Source of the DNA: Bordetella sp.
Lineage (GTDB): Bacteria > Pseudomonadota > Gammaproteobacteria > Burkholderiales > Burkholderiaceae_B
Assembly (NCBI GenBank): GCA_027450125.1
Contig: DAIDKG010000466.1
Coordinates: 1 to 10,751, forward strand
Length of the DNA stretch: 10,751 bases
Direction: 5' to 3'
Notes under the pieces: model-generated
Database searches by the model: none
What the model was told of the DNA's origin: nothing
The model's input: only the letters and a program-made list of their open reading frames with translations
In this document: piece by piece, positions 1 to 6,706 of the stretch
How the letters are laid out: each line of letters starts with the position of its first letter
How positions within the stretch are numbered: position 1 is the stretch's first letter
Made by a program: the position numbers and the translations under genes

Positions 1-2
1 CC

Positions 3-653
3 GGCCGGTCGGGTGCGCCGGCCGCATCCGGCGCCTATTATCGGGTGAAGGAAGGCGATACGCTGACGCAAGTCTCCCGCCGGTACGACCGGAGCATCGA
101 GGAGCTGATGCGCTGGAACAAGTTGTCCAACCCCAACGAGATCTCGGCCGGCATGCTGCTGCGGGTTCAGCCGCCTTTCCATGACGGCGGCACCAAGGAG
201 CGCGAACCGCAGCATGGCGACAGCCGCGGCGTCGCCAAGCCTGCGCCCTATATCGGCTCCGCCGCGGCAGCCTCGGCACCGGTGCACGGTATTTCCCTGG
301 TCTGGCCGGCCCAGGGCAGACTGTTGGCGACCTACAACGGTTCCAGCTCCCGCGGGCTGGTCATCGCCGGCGAGCCCGGTTCGCCGGTGGTGGCTGCGGC
401 GGCCGGCACGGTGGCTTACGCCAACGCCGGGCTGCGAGGCTACGGCAAGATGGTCATCATCCGCCACGAGCATGATTTCCTGACCATCTACGCCCACAAC
501 AGCAAGCTGCTGGTCAGGCAGGGCGAGCACGTCAGGCAGGGGCAGCGCATCGCCGACATGGGCAATACCGATTCGCGCAGGGTGGAGCTGTATTTCGAGC
601 TGCGCCGCGGCGGGCAGCCGGTCAATCCGGTGGGGGTCCTGCCTCGGCGGTGA
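3..653 (+). CDS. nlpD: NlpD-like LysM / degenerate LytM (M23) envelope protein, 5'-truncated by window edge
   Basis: The frame is open from base 3 to a TGA at 651-653. The true start, and the lipoprotein signal expected for the family, lie upstream of the window. A LysM peptidoglycan-binding domain comes first (YRVKEGDTL to AGMLLRVQPP, roughly residues 13-57 of the fragment). An Ala/Pro/Gly-rich linker follows, then a LytM/M23 domain (from LVWPAQGRL to the end, VNPVGVLPRR). The LytM domain looks catalytically dead. The Asp of the usual G-x-D ligand motif is replaced (RGLVIAG), and the His of the final L-H-F-E motif is Tyr (LYFELR), although YAHN is kept. This matches NlpD/EnvC-type factors, which activate periplasmic N-acetylmuramoyl-L-alanine amidases during septum splitting instead of cutting peptidoglycan themselves. 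In many proteobacteria rpoS follows nlpD; here yajQ does. The family is clear; the exact role is inferred. Confidence 0.87.
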   Translation, partial: GRSGAPAASGAYYRVKEGDTLTQVSRRYDRSIEELMRWNKLSNPNEISAGMLLRVQPPFHDGGTKEREPQHGDSRGVAKPAPYIGSAAAASAPVHGISLVWPAQGRLLATYNGSSSRGLVIAGEPGSPVVAAAAGTVAYANAGLRGYGKMVIIRHEHDFLTIYAHNSKLLVRQGEHVRQGQRIADMGNTDSRRVELYFELRRGGQPVNPVGVLPRR

Positions 654-655
654 GG

Positions 656-667
656 CGCGCATGCGCG
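656..667. repeat. 12-bp perfect palindrome between nlpD and yajQ
   Basis: CGCGCATGCGCG is its own reverse complement and starts three bases after the nlpD stop codon. It has no spacer, so as RNA it would form only a very short hairpin, and it is not a convincing terminator. It lies just upstream of the putative yajQ -10 element and could be a protein site. In GC-rich DNA a CG-only palindrome of this size may also be chance. Confidence 0.35.
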
Positions 668-669
668 GT

Positions 670-675
670 TAAAAT
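670..675 (+). promoter_or_regulatory. Putative yajQ -10 element (TAAAAT)
   Basis: An AT-rich TAAAAT stands out in the otherwise GC-rich 49-base gap between nlpD and yajQ, about 28 bases before the yajQ start. TAAAAT differs from the sigma-70 -10 consensus at one position. No recognisable -35 hexamer lies 16-18 bases upstream, where the sequence is the end of nlpD, so the promoter call is tentative. A ribosome-binding AGGA at 691-694 sits 8 bases before the start codon. Confidence 0.35.
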
Positions 676-702
676 GGCGTTTTTGCCACCAGGACCCATG
701 CC

Positions 703-1185
703 ATGCCCAGTTTCGACGTCGTGTCCGAGGTCGACAAGCACGAACTGACCAACGCGATCGACCAGGCCAATCGCGAGCTGGCCACGCGTTTCGATTTCAA
801 GGGCGTACAGGCCAGTTTCGAGCTGGAAGGCTATGTGGTCAGCCTTGCGGCCGCCTCCGCTTTCCAGGTCAAGCAGATGCTCGACATCCTGCGAGGGCGC
901 CTGTCGGCCCGCGGCATCGATGTGCGCTGCGTGGATCCGGGCGACATGATCGAGAACCTGGGCGGCGCCCGCCAGAAGGTCACCATCAAGCAGGGCATCG
1001 AGCAGGCCGTGGCCAAGAAGCTGGTGGCCGCCATCAAGGGCAGCAAGATCAAGGTGGAAAGCCAGATCAACGGCGATAAGCTGCGGGTCACGGGCAAGAA
1101 GCGCGACGATCTGCAGGCGGCCATCGCCCTGTTGCGCAAGACCGACGTCGAGCTGCCCCTGCAGTTCCAGAATTTCCGCGACTGA
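703..1185 (+). CDS. yajQ: YajQ family (UPF0234) nucleotide-binding protein
   Basis: This 160-residue cytoplasmic protein is full length for the YajQ family. The N-terminus MPSFDVVSEVDKHELTNAI, the following RFDFKG motif, the central KQGIEQAVAKKL segment and the C-terminal LPLQFQNFRD are all hallmarks. The family folds as two ferredoxin-like domains. Members bind nucleotides or RNA, and a Xanthomonas member is a c-di-GMP effector that acts with a transcription factor on virulence genes. Whether this copy binds c-di-GMP cannot be judged from sequence alone. The ATG at 703 is preferred over the out-of-frame ATG at 698 because it alone opens the conserved frame; AGGA lies 8 bases upstream. It appears to be a single gene with its own short leader, not coupled to nlpD. 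Confidence 0.96.
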   Translation: MPSFDVVSEVDKHELTNAIDQANRELATRFDFKGVQASFELEGYVVSLAAASAFQVKQMLDILRGRLSARGIDVRCVDPGDMIENLGGARQKVTIKQGIEQAVAKKLVAAIKGSKIKVESQINGDKLRVTGKKRDDLQAAIALLRKTDVELPLQFQNFRD

Positions 1186-1205
1186 GGCGCAAGCATCGAC
1201 AGAAG

Positions 1206-1217
1206 TCTTATATAAGA
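1206..1217. repeat. 12-bp perfect palindrome upstream of the chromate transporter pair
   Basis: TCTTATATAAGA is a perfect inverted repeat in the 82-base gap between yajQ and the first chrA gene, about 50 bases before the start codon. It is strikingly AT-rich against the local background. Its position fits an operator or an upstream promoter element for the chrA pair. No regulator gene such as a PadR-type ChrB/ChrI protein is adjacent, so the binding partner is unknown. Confidence 0.45.
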
Positions 1218-1231
1218 GTAGGCTAGCGCTG

Positions 1232-1249
1232 ATTCGTATAAACCCGAAT
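1232..1249 (+). promoter_or_regulatory. Putative chrA promoter -10 (TATAAA) flanked by an ATTCG/CGAAT inverted repeat
   Basis: TATAAA at 1237-1242 is a near-consensus -10 element 25 bases before the chrA ATG. It sits inside a short inverted repeat, ATTCG at 1232-1236 and CGAAT at 1245-1249. No good -35 hexamer is visible 16-18 bases upstream, so the promoter would be weak or activator-dependent. The 5-bp arms are short enough to occur by chance. Confidence 0.3.
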
Positions 1250-1267
1250 GCAGCCAGGGCGTACTCC

Positions 1268-1840
1268 ATGACTTCTCTCGTTGAATCCGCCGCGTCGGAC
1301 TCTGCGCGCCGGCCAACCAGCCGCGAGCTTTTCATGGGTTTTTTGCGCCTGGGCATGATCTCGTTCGGCGGCGCGCTACCCTTGTCCCGCCGCATGATGG
1401 TCGAGCGCGAGGGCTGGCTCGATGGCGAGGAGTTCGCCGAGCTGCTCGGGCTGTGCCAGTTCCTGCCGGGCGGCAACATCATCAATATGTCGGTGGCGGT
1501 GGGCATGAAGTTCCGCGGCCCCCGAGGCGCCCTGGCGGCATTGCTGGGCATGATCACCGTGCCGGCGATCGTGGTGGTGCTGCTGGGCATCATCTACGAC
1601 CAGTTCCGCAACGATGTCTATGTGCAGCATCTGTTTGCCGGCCTGGCCGCGGCGGCGTCGGGCCTGATGATCGCCATGGGCATCAAGGTCGCCAGGCCGC
1701 TCTTGCGCGACAAGCCGGCGCTGGCGATGGCGTGCCTGAGCTTCGTGGTGATCGCGCTGGCACGGTTTCCCCTGCTTTACGGCATGGTGGGCCTTACGCT
1801 GGCCAGCGCCGCCCTGGTGATCTGGAGACGGCGCAAATGA
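1268..1840 (+). CDS. chrA: Short-chain chromate transporter (CHR family), N-terminal-half subunit
   Basis: This 190-residue inner-membrane protein is one half of the CHR/ChrA fold, which in long-chain ChrA occurs as two tandem domains. A ~20-residue hydrophilic N-terminus precedes the CHR signature FLRLGMISFGGALPLSRR. The sequence then runs through EEFAELLGLCQFLPGGN and several hydrophobic segments (about residues 75-105, 120-140, 145-183), ending in a positive tail, RRRK. CHR proteins export chromate by proton exchange, and some paralogs have other anion roles. The conserved loop usually reads PGP in this family but is PGG here, while the partner gene keeps PGP. The stop overlaps the next start (ATGA at 1837-1840), so the two halves are probably co-translated and assemble as a heterodimer. 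A weak CCAGGG ribosome site lies 8 bases upstream. Confidence 0.88.
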   Translation: MTSLVESAASDSARRPTSRELFMGFLRLGMISFGGALPLSRRMMVEREGWLDGEEFAELLGLCQFLPGGNIINMSVAVGMKFRGPRGALAALLGMITVPAIVVVLLGIIYDQFRNDVYVQHLFAGLAAAASGLMIAMGIKVARPLLRDKPALAMACLSFVVIALARFPLLYGMVGLTLASAALVIWRRRK

Positions 1841-2367
1841 ACGGCACGCTGGCGACCCTGTTCGGGATCTTTTCGCAGCTTTCGGTGCTGGCTTTCGGCG
1901 GCGGCAACACGGTCCTGCCCGAGATGCAGCGCCAGGTGGTTTCGGTGCATCACTGGATGACGGCGGCCGATTTCAACGCGCTGTTCGCGCTCAGCCAGGC
2001 CGCGCCCGGGCCGAACATGATGATCGTGGCGCTGCTGGGCTGGCATGTCGCGGGACTGCCCGGGCTGCTGGCGTCGACCGTTGGCATGTTCATGCCTTCG
2101 TACTTCATCACCATGATCGTGATGGGGCTGTGGGAACGGTTCAAGGACCGGCCCTGGCGCGCCGTGGTGCAGACCGCGCTGGTGCCGGTGACGGCCGGAC
2201 TGGTCGTCGCCAGCGCCTGGCTGATCACCAAGGTGGCCGCGCACAGCGTCATCCTGGGCTGCGTCGTAGTGACCGCGGCCTCGATATCGGTGCTGGCCAG
2301 GAAAGTCCACCCGCTGTGGATACTGTTCGGCGGCGCGGCCGTCGGCCTGCTGACCGGCTTTTTCTAG
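1837..2367 (+). CDS. chrA: Short-chain chromate transporter (CHR family), C-terminal-half subunit
   Basis: This 176-residue membrane protein is the second half of a split ChrA. It begins MNGTLATLFGIFSQLSVLAFGGGNTVLPEM, carrying the CHR FGGG motif, and continues with ALSQAAPGPNMMIVALLGW, the conserved Q-x-x-PGP loop. Hydrophobic stretches follow at about residues 70-95, 105-130, 135-153 and 155-176. The ATG at 1837 overlaps the upstream stop by four bases. A longer same-frame reading beginning at 1453 would run through the first chrA gene and is rejected. With its partner it should form an antiparallel pair in the inner membrane that exports chromate or a related oxyanion. It converges with the hydrolase operon, leaving only 43 bases between the two stop codons. 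Confidence 0.9.
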   Translation: MNGTLATLFGIFSQLSVLAFGGGNTVLPEMQRQVVSVHHWMTAADFNALFALSQAAPGPNMMIVALLGWHVAGLPGLLASTVGMFMPSYFITMIVMGLWERFKDRPWRAVVQTALVPVTAGLVVASAWLITKVAAHSVILGCVVVTAASISVLARKVHPLWILFGGAAVGLLTGFF

Positions 2368-2410
2368 GTTGGCCCCTGGCAATCCGGCGCCTGTGCCGTG
2401 CCGCGTCCGG

Positions 2411-3907
2411 TCATGGTTCGGCCGGCGCAGCGTGCGGGTCGTAGCCGGCATCTTCCAGCGGATAGAGGGGGTGCTCGCGCTTGCGAAACGGGTAGACCGC
2501 CATGTCCGAGGTCGTCGCGCCCGGGCTGTCGCATTCGACCAGGCCGCCAGAGATGGGCACAAACACCGGCCGGCAATACATGCGCGATTTGAGCAGCAGA
2601 TAGCGCGCCGCGCGCGGGTCCAGGCCCAGGCTTTCGAAGACGCCCAGGTCCCAGGGCTCGTGCGTCTGGCTGGTGAGCACGATCCGGGCGGCGCCGATAT
2701 CGAGCGCCGCGCTGCGGCCCATGTTCATGGGCTTGCCGGTGTAGGTCGGGCCGGCAATGGTGTAGCGGCCGTCGCTGATGGCAAGCACGGTGCCGGTCAC
2801 GGTAAGGGGCTGGGCATGCATGCCCAGCGCCGCAAGCGAGTGCTTGTTGCCGATAGGCAGGGTGACGGTCGCGCCCACGCCCGCTTGCGCCAGCGTCTGC
2901 ACGGCTTCGGGGTCGCACAGCAGGCCAGCCATGATGCCGTCCATATCCAGGGCCAGGGCTTGTTCCAGGACCCCGGTAGTGTCGCAGGTGCCGCCGGAGT
3001 TGCAGTTGTCGCCGTGATCCAGCAGCAGTACGGGCTTGTCCGTCTGCCGCGACATGGCCTGGGCGCGCGCCAGCGATTGCGCCAGCGGCTCGCTGCGATA
3101 GACGAAGCCCTCGCGCTGCGACCACATCAGCTCCGCGATGCCGGCGGCGATATCCTGCGCCTGCCGGCGATTGCCGTCGGTGACCACGACCACGCTCAGG
3201 CAGGGGCGCGGGATGTCGGCCAAGCCGAAGCCGGCCAGGATGGAAACGCCCAGCGCGCCGGCTTGCTCGGCCCGGCGCGCGTGATCCACGGCGTCCCGCA
3301 TTGCGCCTTCGGCGGTGGCCGAGCGCAGGGTGGACGTCATCAGCGGCAGGATGCGCCAGGCCATCACCGGCCGGATCCGGCCGTCGAGCATGTCCCACAG
3401 CAACCGGCCGGCATGTTTGCCCGTCTCGTACATGTCGACGTGCGGATAGGTCTTGAAGCTGACGATGACATCGGCGTTGTCGACCATCGTCTGCGTGACG
3501 TTGCCGTGCAGGTCCAGGGCTACGGCGATGGGCACGCCCGGCGCGGCCGCGCGCACTCTGGCCAGCAGGTCGCCCTCACCGTCGTCGCTGTTTTCCGCGA
3601 CCATGGCGCCATGCAGGTCCAGGAAGACGGCCTCGCAGCCCGGGATGGCCTCGACAATGCAGCGGCACATTGCGTCATAGGCGCCGGCGTGCACGGGGCC
3701 GCTCGGGTTGGCCCATGCCGACAGCGGCGTGACCAGCTCGGCGCCGCGCGCCTCGGCCAGATCGATGAAGGCCGACATGGCCGTGCTGCCGTCGCGGTTG
3801 TCGCGGTAGGCGGCTTCGCCGTGGAGTGGGCCGAAGGCGGCCAGCGGCGTGGGGACCGGCGAGAAAGTGTTGGTCTCGTGGTTCATGCGCGCGATCAGGA
3901 CTTTCAT
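2411..3907 (-). CDS. M81 family metallohydrolase (MlrC / microcystinase-like)
   Basis: This 498-residue cytoplasmic protein has no signal peptide and is full length for the M81 family. The N-terminus MKVLIARMNHETNTFSP carries the family's HETNTFS motif. FLDLHGAM lies at about 95-102, a second DLHGN at 132-136 and YPHVDMYETG at 154-163. The likely zinc ligands are E11, D132, H134 and H156; their spacing resembles the Asp/His/His ligand set described for microcystinase MlrC. A C-terminal MlrC_C-type domain starts around residue 290 (LLLDHGDNCNSGG). MlrC cuts linear microcystin peptides, but most M81 members sit in non-toxin catabolic loci, so microcystin is an unlikely substrate. The gene is last in the operon and its ATG overlaps the stop of the amidase gene by four bases. 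No clear terminator is seen in the 43 bases to the converging chrA. Family is confident, substrate unknown. Confidence 0.9.
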   Translation of the reverse strand: MKVLIARMNHETNTFSPVPTPLAAFGPLHGEAAYRDNRDGSTAMSAFIDLAEARGAELVTPLSAWANPSGPVHAGAYDAMCRCIVEAIPGCEAVFLDLHGAMVAENSDDGEGDLLARVRAAAPGVPIAVALDLHGNVTQTMVDNADVIVSFKTYPHVDMYETGKHAGRLLWDMLDGRIRPVMAWRILPLMTSTLRSATAEGAMRDAVDHARRAEQAGALGVSILAGFGLADIPRPCLSVVVVTDGNRRQAQDIAAGIAELMWSQREGFVYRSEPLAQSLARAQAMSRQTDKPVLLLDHGDNCNSGGTCDTTGVLEQALALDMDGIMAGLLCDPEAVQTLAQAGVGATVTLPIGNKHSLAALGMHAQPLTVTGTVLAISDGRYTIAGPTYTGKPMNMGRSAALDIGAARIVLTSQTHEPWDLGVFESLGLDPRAARYLLLKSRMYCRPVFVPISGGLVECDSPGATTSDMAVYPFRKREHPLYPLEDAGYDPHAAPAEP

Positions 3908-5178
3908 GCCAGCCCCTCCGGGGCGCTGGCTGCCCGCAGCATGGCTTGCAGCAACACGTTGCAGCCGGCTTCCAGATGCTCGGGCCGGGCATCCTCGATC
4001 TCGTTGTGGCTGATGCCGTCCTTGCAGGGCACAAAGATCATGGCGGTAGGGGCGACCGCGGCCATGTAGACCGCATCGTGGCCGGCGCCGCTGACGATGT
4101 CCAGCGCCTGCAGACCGAGCTGCCCGGCGCTTTCCCGAACGGCGTCCACCAGCGCGGGATCGAAGGGCTGCGGCGGAAAGTACACCACCTGCTCGACCTC
4201 GATGCGCACCTTTGCGCTCAGCGCCGAGCAGCCTGCGCGCAGGGCGCGATCCATGCTGGCGAGCGTGGCGTCGTCGGCGGCGCGCAGATCCGCGCTGAGC
4301 CTGACGGTACCCGGGATCACGTTGCGCGAGTTGGGGCGGTTCTCGATCCAGCCCACGGTGCCGCGGCTGTCCGCGCCGTGCTCGAGCGCGACGCGGTTGA
4401 CCAGGCGGATGATCTCGGCGCCTGCCAGCAGCGCGTCCTGGCGCAGGTCCATCGGCGTAGGGCCGGCATGGGCCTCCATGCCCGTGACGGTCACGTCGTA
4501 CCAGCGCTGGCCCAGCGCGCCGGTGACCGAGCCGATCACCGCCTGGCGCGCCTCCAGTATCGGTCCCTGTTCGATGTGGGCCTCGAAGTAGGCGCGGACA
4601 TGAGGCGTCTGCATGGCGTCGCCGGCGTAGCCGATCCCGGCCAGCGCGTCACTCACGCGGATGCCGGCATGATCGCGCTGCGACAGCGCGTGCTCCAGGG
4701 TGAAGGCGCCGGCATAGACGCCCGACCCCATCATGACCGGCACGAAGCGCGAGCCTTCCTCGTTGGTCCACACGGCCACTTCGAGCGGCGCCTCGGTGAC
4801 CAGGCCGCGGTCATGCAGCGTGCGCAGCACTTCGATGCCGGCCAGCACGCCGTAGTTGCCGTCGAATTTGCCGCCCGTGGGCTGGGTGTCGATATGGCTG
4901 CCGGTCATGACCGTCGGCAGGTCGTCGCGCCGGCCCGCGCGGCGCATGAAGATGTTGCCGATGGCGTCGATGCGCACCGTGCAGCCGATATCGCGCGCCC
5001 ACGCGCAGACCAGATCGCGCCCCTGCCGATCCAGGTCGGTCAGCGCCAGGCGGCAGACGCCGCCTTTTTCCGTGGCCCCGATCCGGGCCAGGTGCATCAG
5101 ACTGTCCCACAGGCGTGCGCCGTCGATGCGCAGGCGGGCCAGGGAATCGGGTAGACGGGCAAGCACGGGAGATGTCAT
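3904..5178 (-). CDS. M20-type zinc amidase (hydantoinase/carbamoylase, allantoate amidohydrolase group)
   Basis: This 424-residue soluble enzyme has the length and motifs of the group holding N-carbamoyl-L-amino-acid hydrolase, beta-ureidopropionase and allantoate amidohydrolase. GSHIDTQPTGGKFDGNYG (about 93-110) supplies H95 and D106. TNEEGSRF (138-145) supplies the catalytic/metal Glu pair E140-E141. EAHIEQGPILE (199-209) gives H201, and DGISHNEIED gives H391. The dimerisation segment is marked by GMEAHAGPTPMDLRQDAL. All expected metal ligands are present, so it should be active in hydrolysing an N-carbamoyl, ureido or amide C-N bond. The exact substrate within the group cannot be assigned. 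No allantoinase, hydantoinase or dihydropyrimidinase gene accompanies it. The start at 5178 follows an AAAGG site, 47 bases after the livF stop. It is translationally coupled to the M81 gene. Confidence 0.9.
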   Translation of the reverse strand: MTSPVLARLPDSLARLRIDGARLWDSLMHLARIGATEKGGVCRLALTDLDRQGRDLVCAWARDIGCTVRIDAIGNIFMRRAGRRDDLPTVMTGSHIDTQPTGGKFDGNYGVLAGIEVLRTLHDRGLVTEAPLEVAVWTNEEGSRFVPVMMGSGVYAGAFTLEHALSQRDHAGIRVSDALAGIGYAGDAMQTPHVRAYFEAHIEQGPILEARQAVIGSVTGALGQRWYDVTVTGMEAHAGPTPMDLRQDALLAGAEIIRLVNRVALEHGADSRGTVGWIENRPNSRNVIPGTVRLSADLRAADDATLASMDRALRAGCSALSAKVRIEVEQVVYFPPQPFDPALVDAVRESAGQLGLQALDIVSGAGHDAVYMAAVAPTAMIFVPCKDGISHNEIEDARPEHLEAGCNVLLQAMLRAASAPEGLA

Positions 5179-5225
5179 GGCAAAGCCTTTAATTCATGAA
5201 AATCGGGCGGGTGCGCGTTGCGGAT

Positions 5226-5927
5226 TCATACGCCCACCCCCAGGTAGCGGTCCTTGATGGCATCGTCGGCCAGGAAGTCGCCATTGCTGCCTTCGTATAC
5301 GATGCGGCCTTGCTCGATGATGTAGTGGCGATCGGCCAGCTGCGTACAGACTTCCAGGTTCTGCTCCACCAGCAGGACGGCGATGCCTGTCTGGCGGCGG
5401 ATCTCGCGGATCTGCGCGACGATTTCCTCGACGATGACAGGGGCCAGGCCCTCGACCGGCTCATCGAGCATGAGCAGGCGCGGATGGTTCATCAGCGCGC
5501 GGCCTATGGCCAGCATCTGCTGCTCGCCGCCCGACAATTGGGCACCGCCATTTCGTCTGCGCTCCTTGAGCCGGGGGAACATGCGGTAGATGTCCGCAAG
5601 CTGCCAGGGAGAGTCGCGGCGCGCGCCCAGCTTGAGATTTTCCTCGACCGTGAGCAGGCGGAAGATGCCGCGATGCTCAGGCACCAGGCACAGGCCCTGG
5701 CTGGCGATGCGGTGCGCCGGCAGGGCGGTGGTCTCGCGCCCCCGAAAGCGCACGGTGCCGCGCGCGGGGCGAACCAGCCCCGCGATGGTCTTGAGGGTCG
5801 TGGTCTTGCCCGCGCCGTTGCGGCCCAGCAGCGTGACAAGCTCGTTGTCCTGGACGCGCAGCGAGACGCCCTGCAGGATGTGGCTCTTGTCGTAGTAGCT
5901 GTGGACGTCCTGCAGCTCGACGGTCAT
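5226..5927 (-). CDS. livF: Branched-chain amino acid-type ABC transporter ATPase, LivF class
   Basis: This 233-residue ATPase has the usual LivF length. It carries Walker A GRNGAGKTT (35-43), the ABC signature LSGGEQQ (131-137), Walker B LLMLDEP (151-157) and LLVEQN in the switch region, where LivF proteins normally carry Gln instead of His. It powers import at the cytoplasmic face together with the LivG-type subunit. The loop after Walker B reads EPVEGLAP, whereas LivF usually has EPSEGLAP; this is probably harmless. The start at 5927 overlaps the livG stop by four bases. The Liv name marks the transporter class only: neighbouring hydrolases argue for an amide or ureido substrate instead of leucine. 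Confidence 0.94.
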   Translation of the reverse strand: MTVELQDVHSYYDKSHILQGVSLRVQDNELVTLLGRNGAGKTTTLKTIAGLVRPARGTVRFRGRETTALPAHRIASQGLCLVPEHRGIFRLLTVEENLKLGARRDSPWQLADIYRMFPRLKERRRNGGAQLSGGEQQMLAIGRALMNHPRLLMLDEPVEGLAPVIVEEIVAQIREIRRQTGIAVLLVEQNLEVCTQLADRHYIIEQGRIVYEGSNGDFLADDAIKDRYLGVGV

Positions 5928-6706
5928 CGCCGTCCTCCGGTGATCATATTGCCCAGGTAGGCGCTGCGCACCCGCTCGTCATTGCGGATTTCTTCGGGCG
6001 CCCCCTCGACCAGGACGCGGCCCTGCTGCATGACCGTGATGCGATCCGAAATGTCCATGACGATGCCCATGTTGTGCTCGATCAGGATCACCGTATGATC
6101 GGCCGCCAGGCCGCGGATGAGCGACTTCATGTCGTCCAGGTCGTCGATGCCCATGCCGGAAGTGGGCTCGTCCAGGAACAGCGCCTTGGGCCTGGCCGCC
6201 AGCGCCATGCCGACCTCCAGCCGGCGCTGCTGGCCGTGGGAAAGCTCGGCGGCGCTGCGACCGGCCAGAGCCGTCAATTGCAGGCGAGCGAGCAGGGCAT
6301 CGATCTGCGCGTCATGCGCACGCGCGCCGCGGGGCGGATGCCACATGTCGTAGCCGCCGGCTGCATGGGCGCCCTGTACTGCCAGGCGCAGGTTCTCACG
6401 CACGCTCAACCCGCCGAACAGGCTGGTCACCTGGAACGAGCGGGCGATGCCGCGCCGTACACGCTGATGGCCGGCCAGGCGCGTAACGTCCTGGCCGTCG
6501 AAGACCACGCGCCCGCTGGTGATGGGCACCGTGCCGGTCAATGTGTGGAACAGGGTGGTCTTGCCTGCGCCGTTCGGTCCGATGACTGAATGAATCGTGC
6601 GGGCTGCTACGGTCAGGCTCACGCCGTTGACGGCAGTGAACTTGCCGTAGCGCTTGACGACCTGCTCGGCCACCAGCAACGGCGAGGCCGCATTCGGGGT
6701 GGTCAT
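5924..6706 (-). CDS. livG: Branched-chain amino acid-type ABC transporter ATPase, LivG class
   Basis: This 260-residue ATPase starts [21 protein letters not shown]. Walker [10 protein letters not shown] is at 43-51, signature [11 protein letters not shown] at 155-165, Walker B ALFLDEP at 175-181 and the switch His in IEHN (H211). LSHGQ in place of LSGGQ is the normal LivG/UrtD form. The loop after Walker B reads [11 protein letters not shown] instead of the common AAGLNP, placing it in a divergent subclass. The ATG at 6706 is chosen over longer same-frame starts, which would run back through livM in another frame. It begins at a conserved position and forms an ATGA overlap with the livM stop. 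It pairs with the LivF-type protein as the ATPase heterodimer of the importer. Confidence 0.93.
   Translation of the reverse strand: MTTPNAASPLLVAEQVVKRYGKFTAVNGVSLTVAARTIHSVIGPNGAGKTTLFHTLTGTVPITSGRVVFDGQDVTRLAGHQRVRRGIARSFQVTSLFGGLSVRENLRLAVQGAHAAGGYDMWHPPRGARAHDAQIDALLARLQLTALAGRSAAELSHGQQRRLEVGMALAARPKALFLDEPTSGMGIDDLDDMKSLIRGLAADHTVILIEHNMGIVMDISDRITVMQQGRVLVEGAPEEIRNDERVRSAYLGNMITGGRR

Noticed and set aside
622..1593. 323-codon minus-strand open frame across yajQ and chrA
   Set aside because: It spans two well-supported plus-strand genes and the gap between them, with no protein-family character.
1453..2367. Longer version of the second chrA gene starting at 1453
   Set aside because: The extra N-terminus is an out-of-frame reading of the first chrA gene; CHR homology starts at the ATG at 1837, which overlaps the upstream stop.
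2368..2410. Possible bidirectional terminator between the converging chrA and M81 genes
   Set aside because: Only 4-bp stems without T-runs could be found, so no terminator is called.
2411..3907. Microcystin degradation (mlr) locus
   Set aside because: Only an MlrC-like M81 protein is present, without MlrA, MlrB or MlrD relatives; the ABC importer and M20 amidase context point to another substrate.
2369..4069. 566-codon open frame on the plus strand
   Set aside because: It is antisense to the M81 hydrolase and the end of the M20 amidase, both of which have clear family motifs. The predicted product has low-complexity, GC-driven composition and no recognisable domain.
3826..5154. 442-codon open frame on the plus strand
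   Set aside because: It is antisense to the M20-type amidase. Its His/Arg/Ala-rich product is typical of the mirror frame of a high-GC gene.
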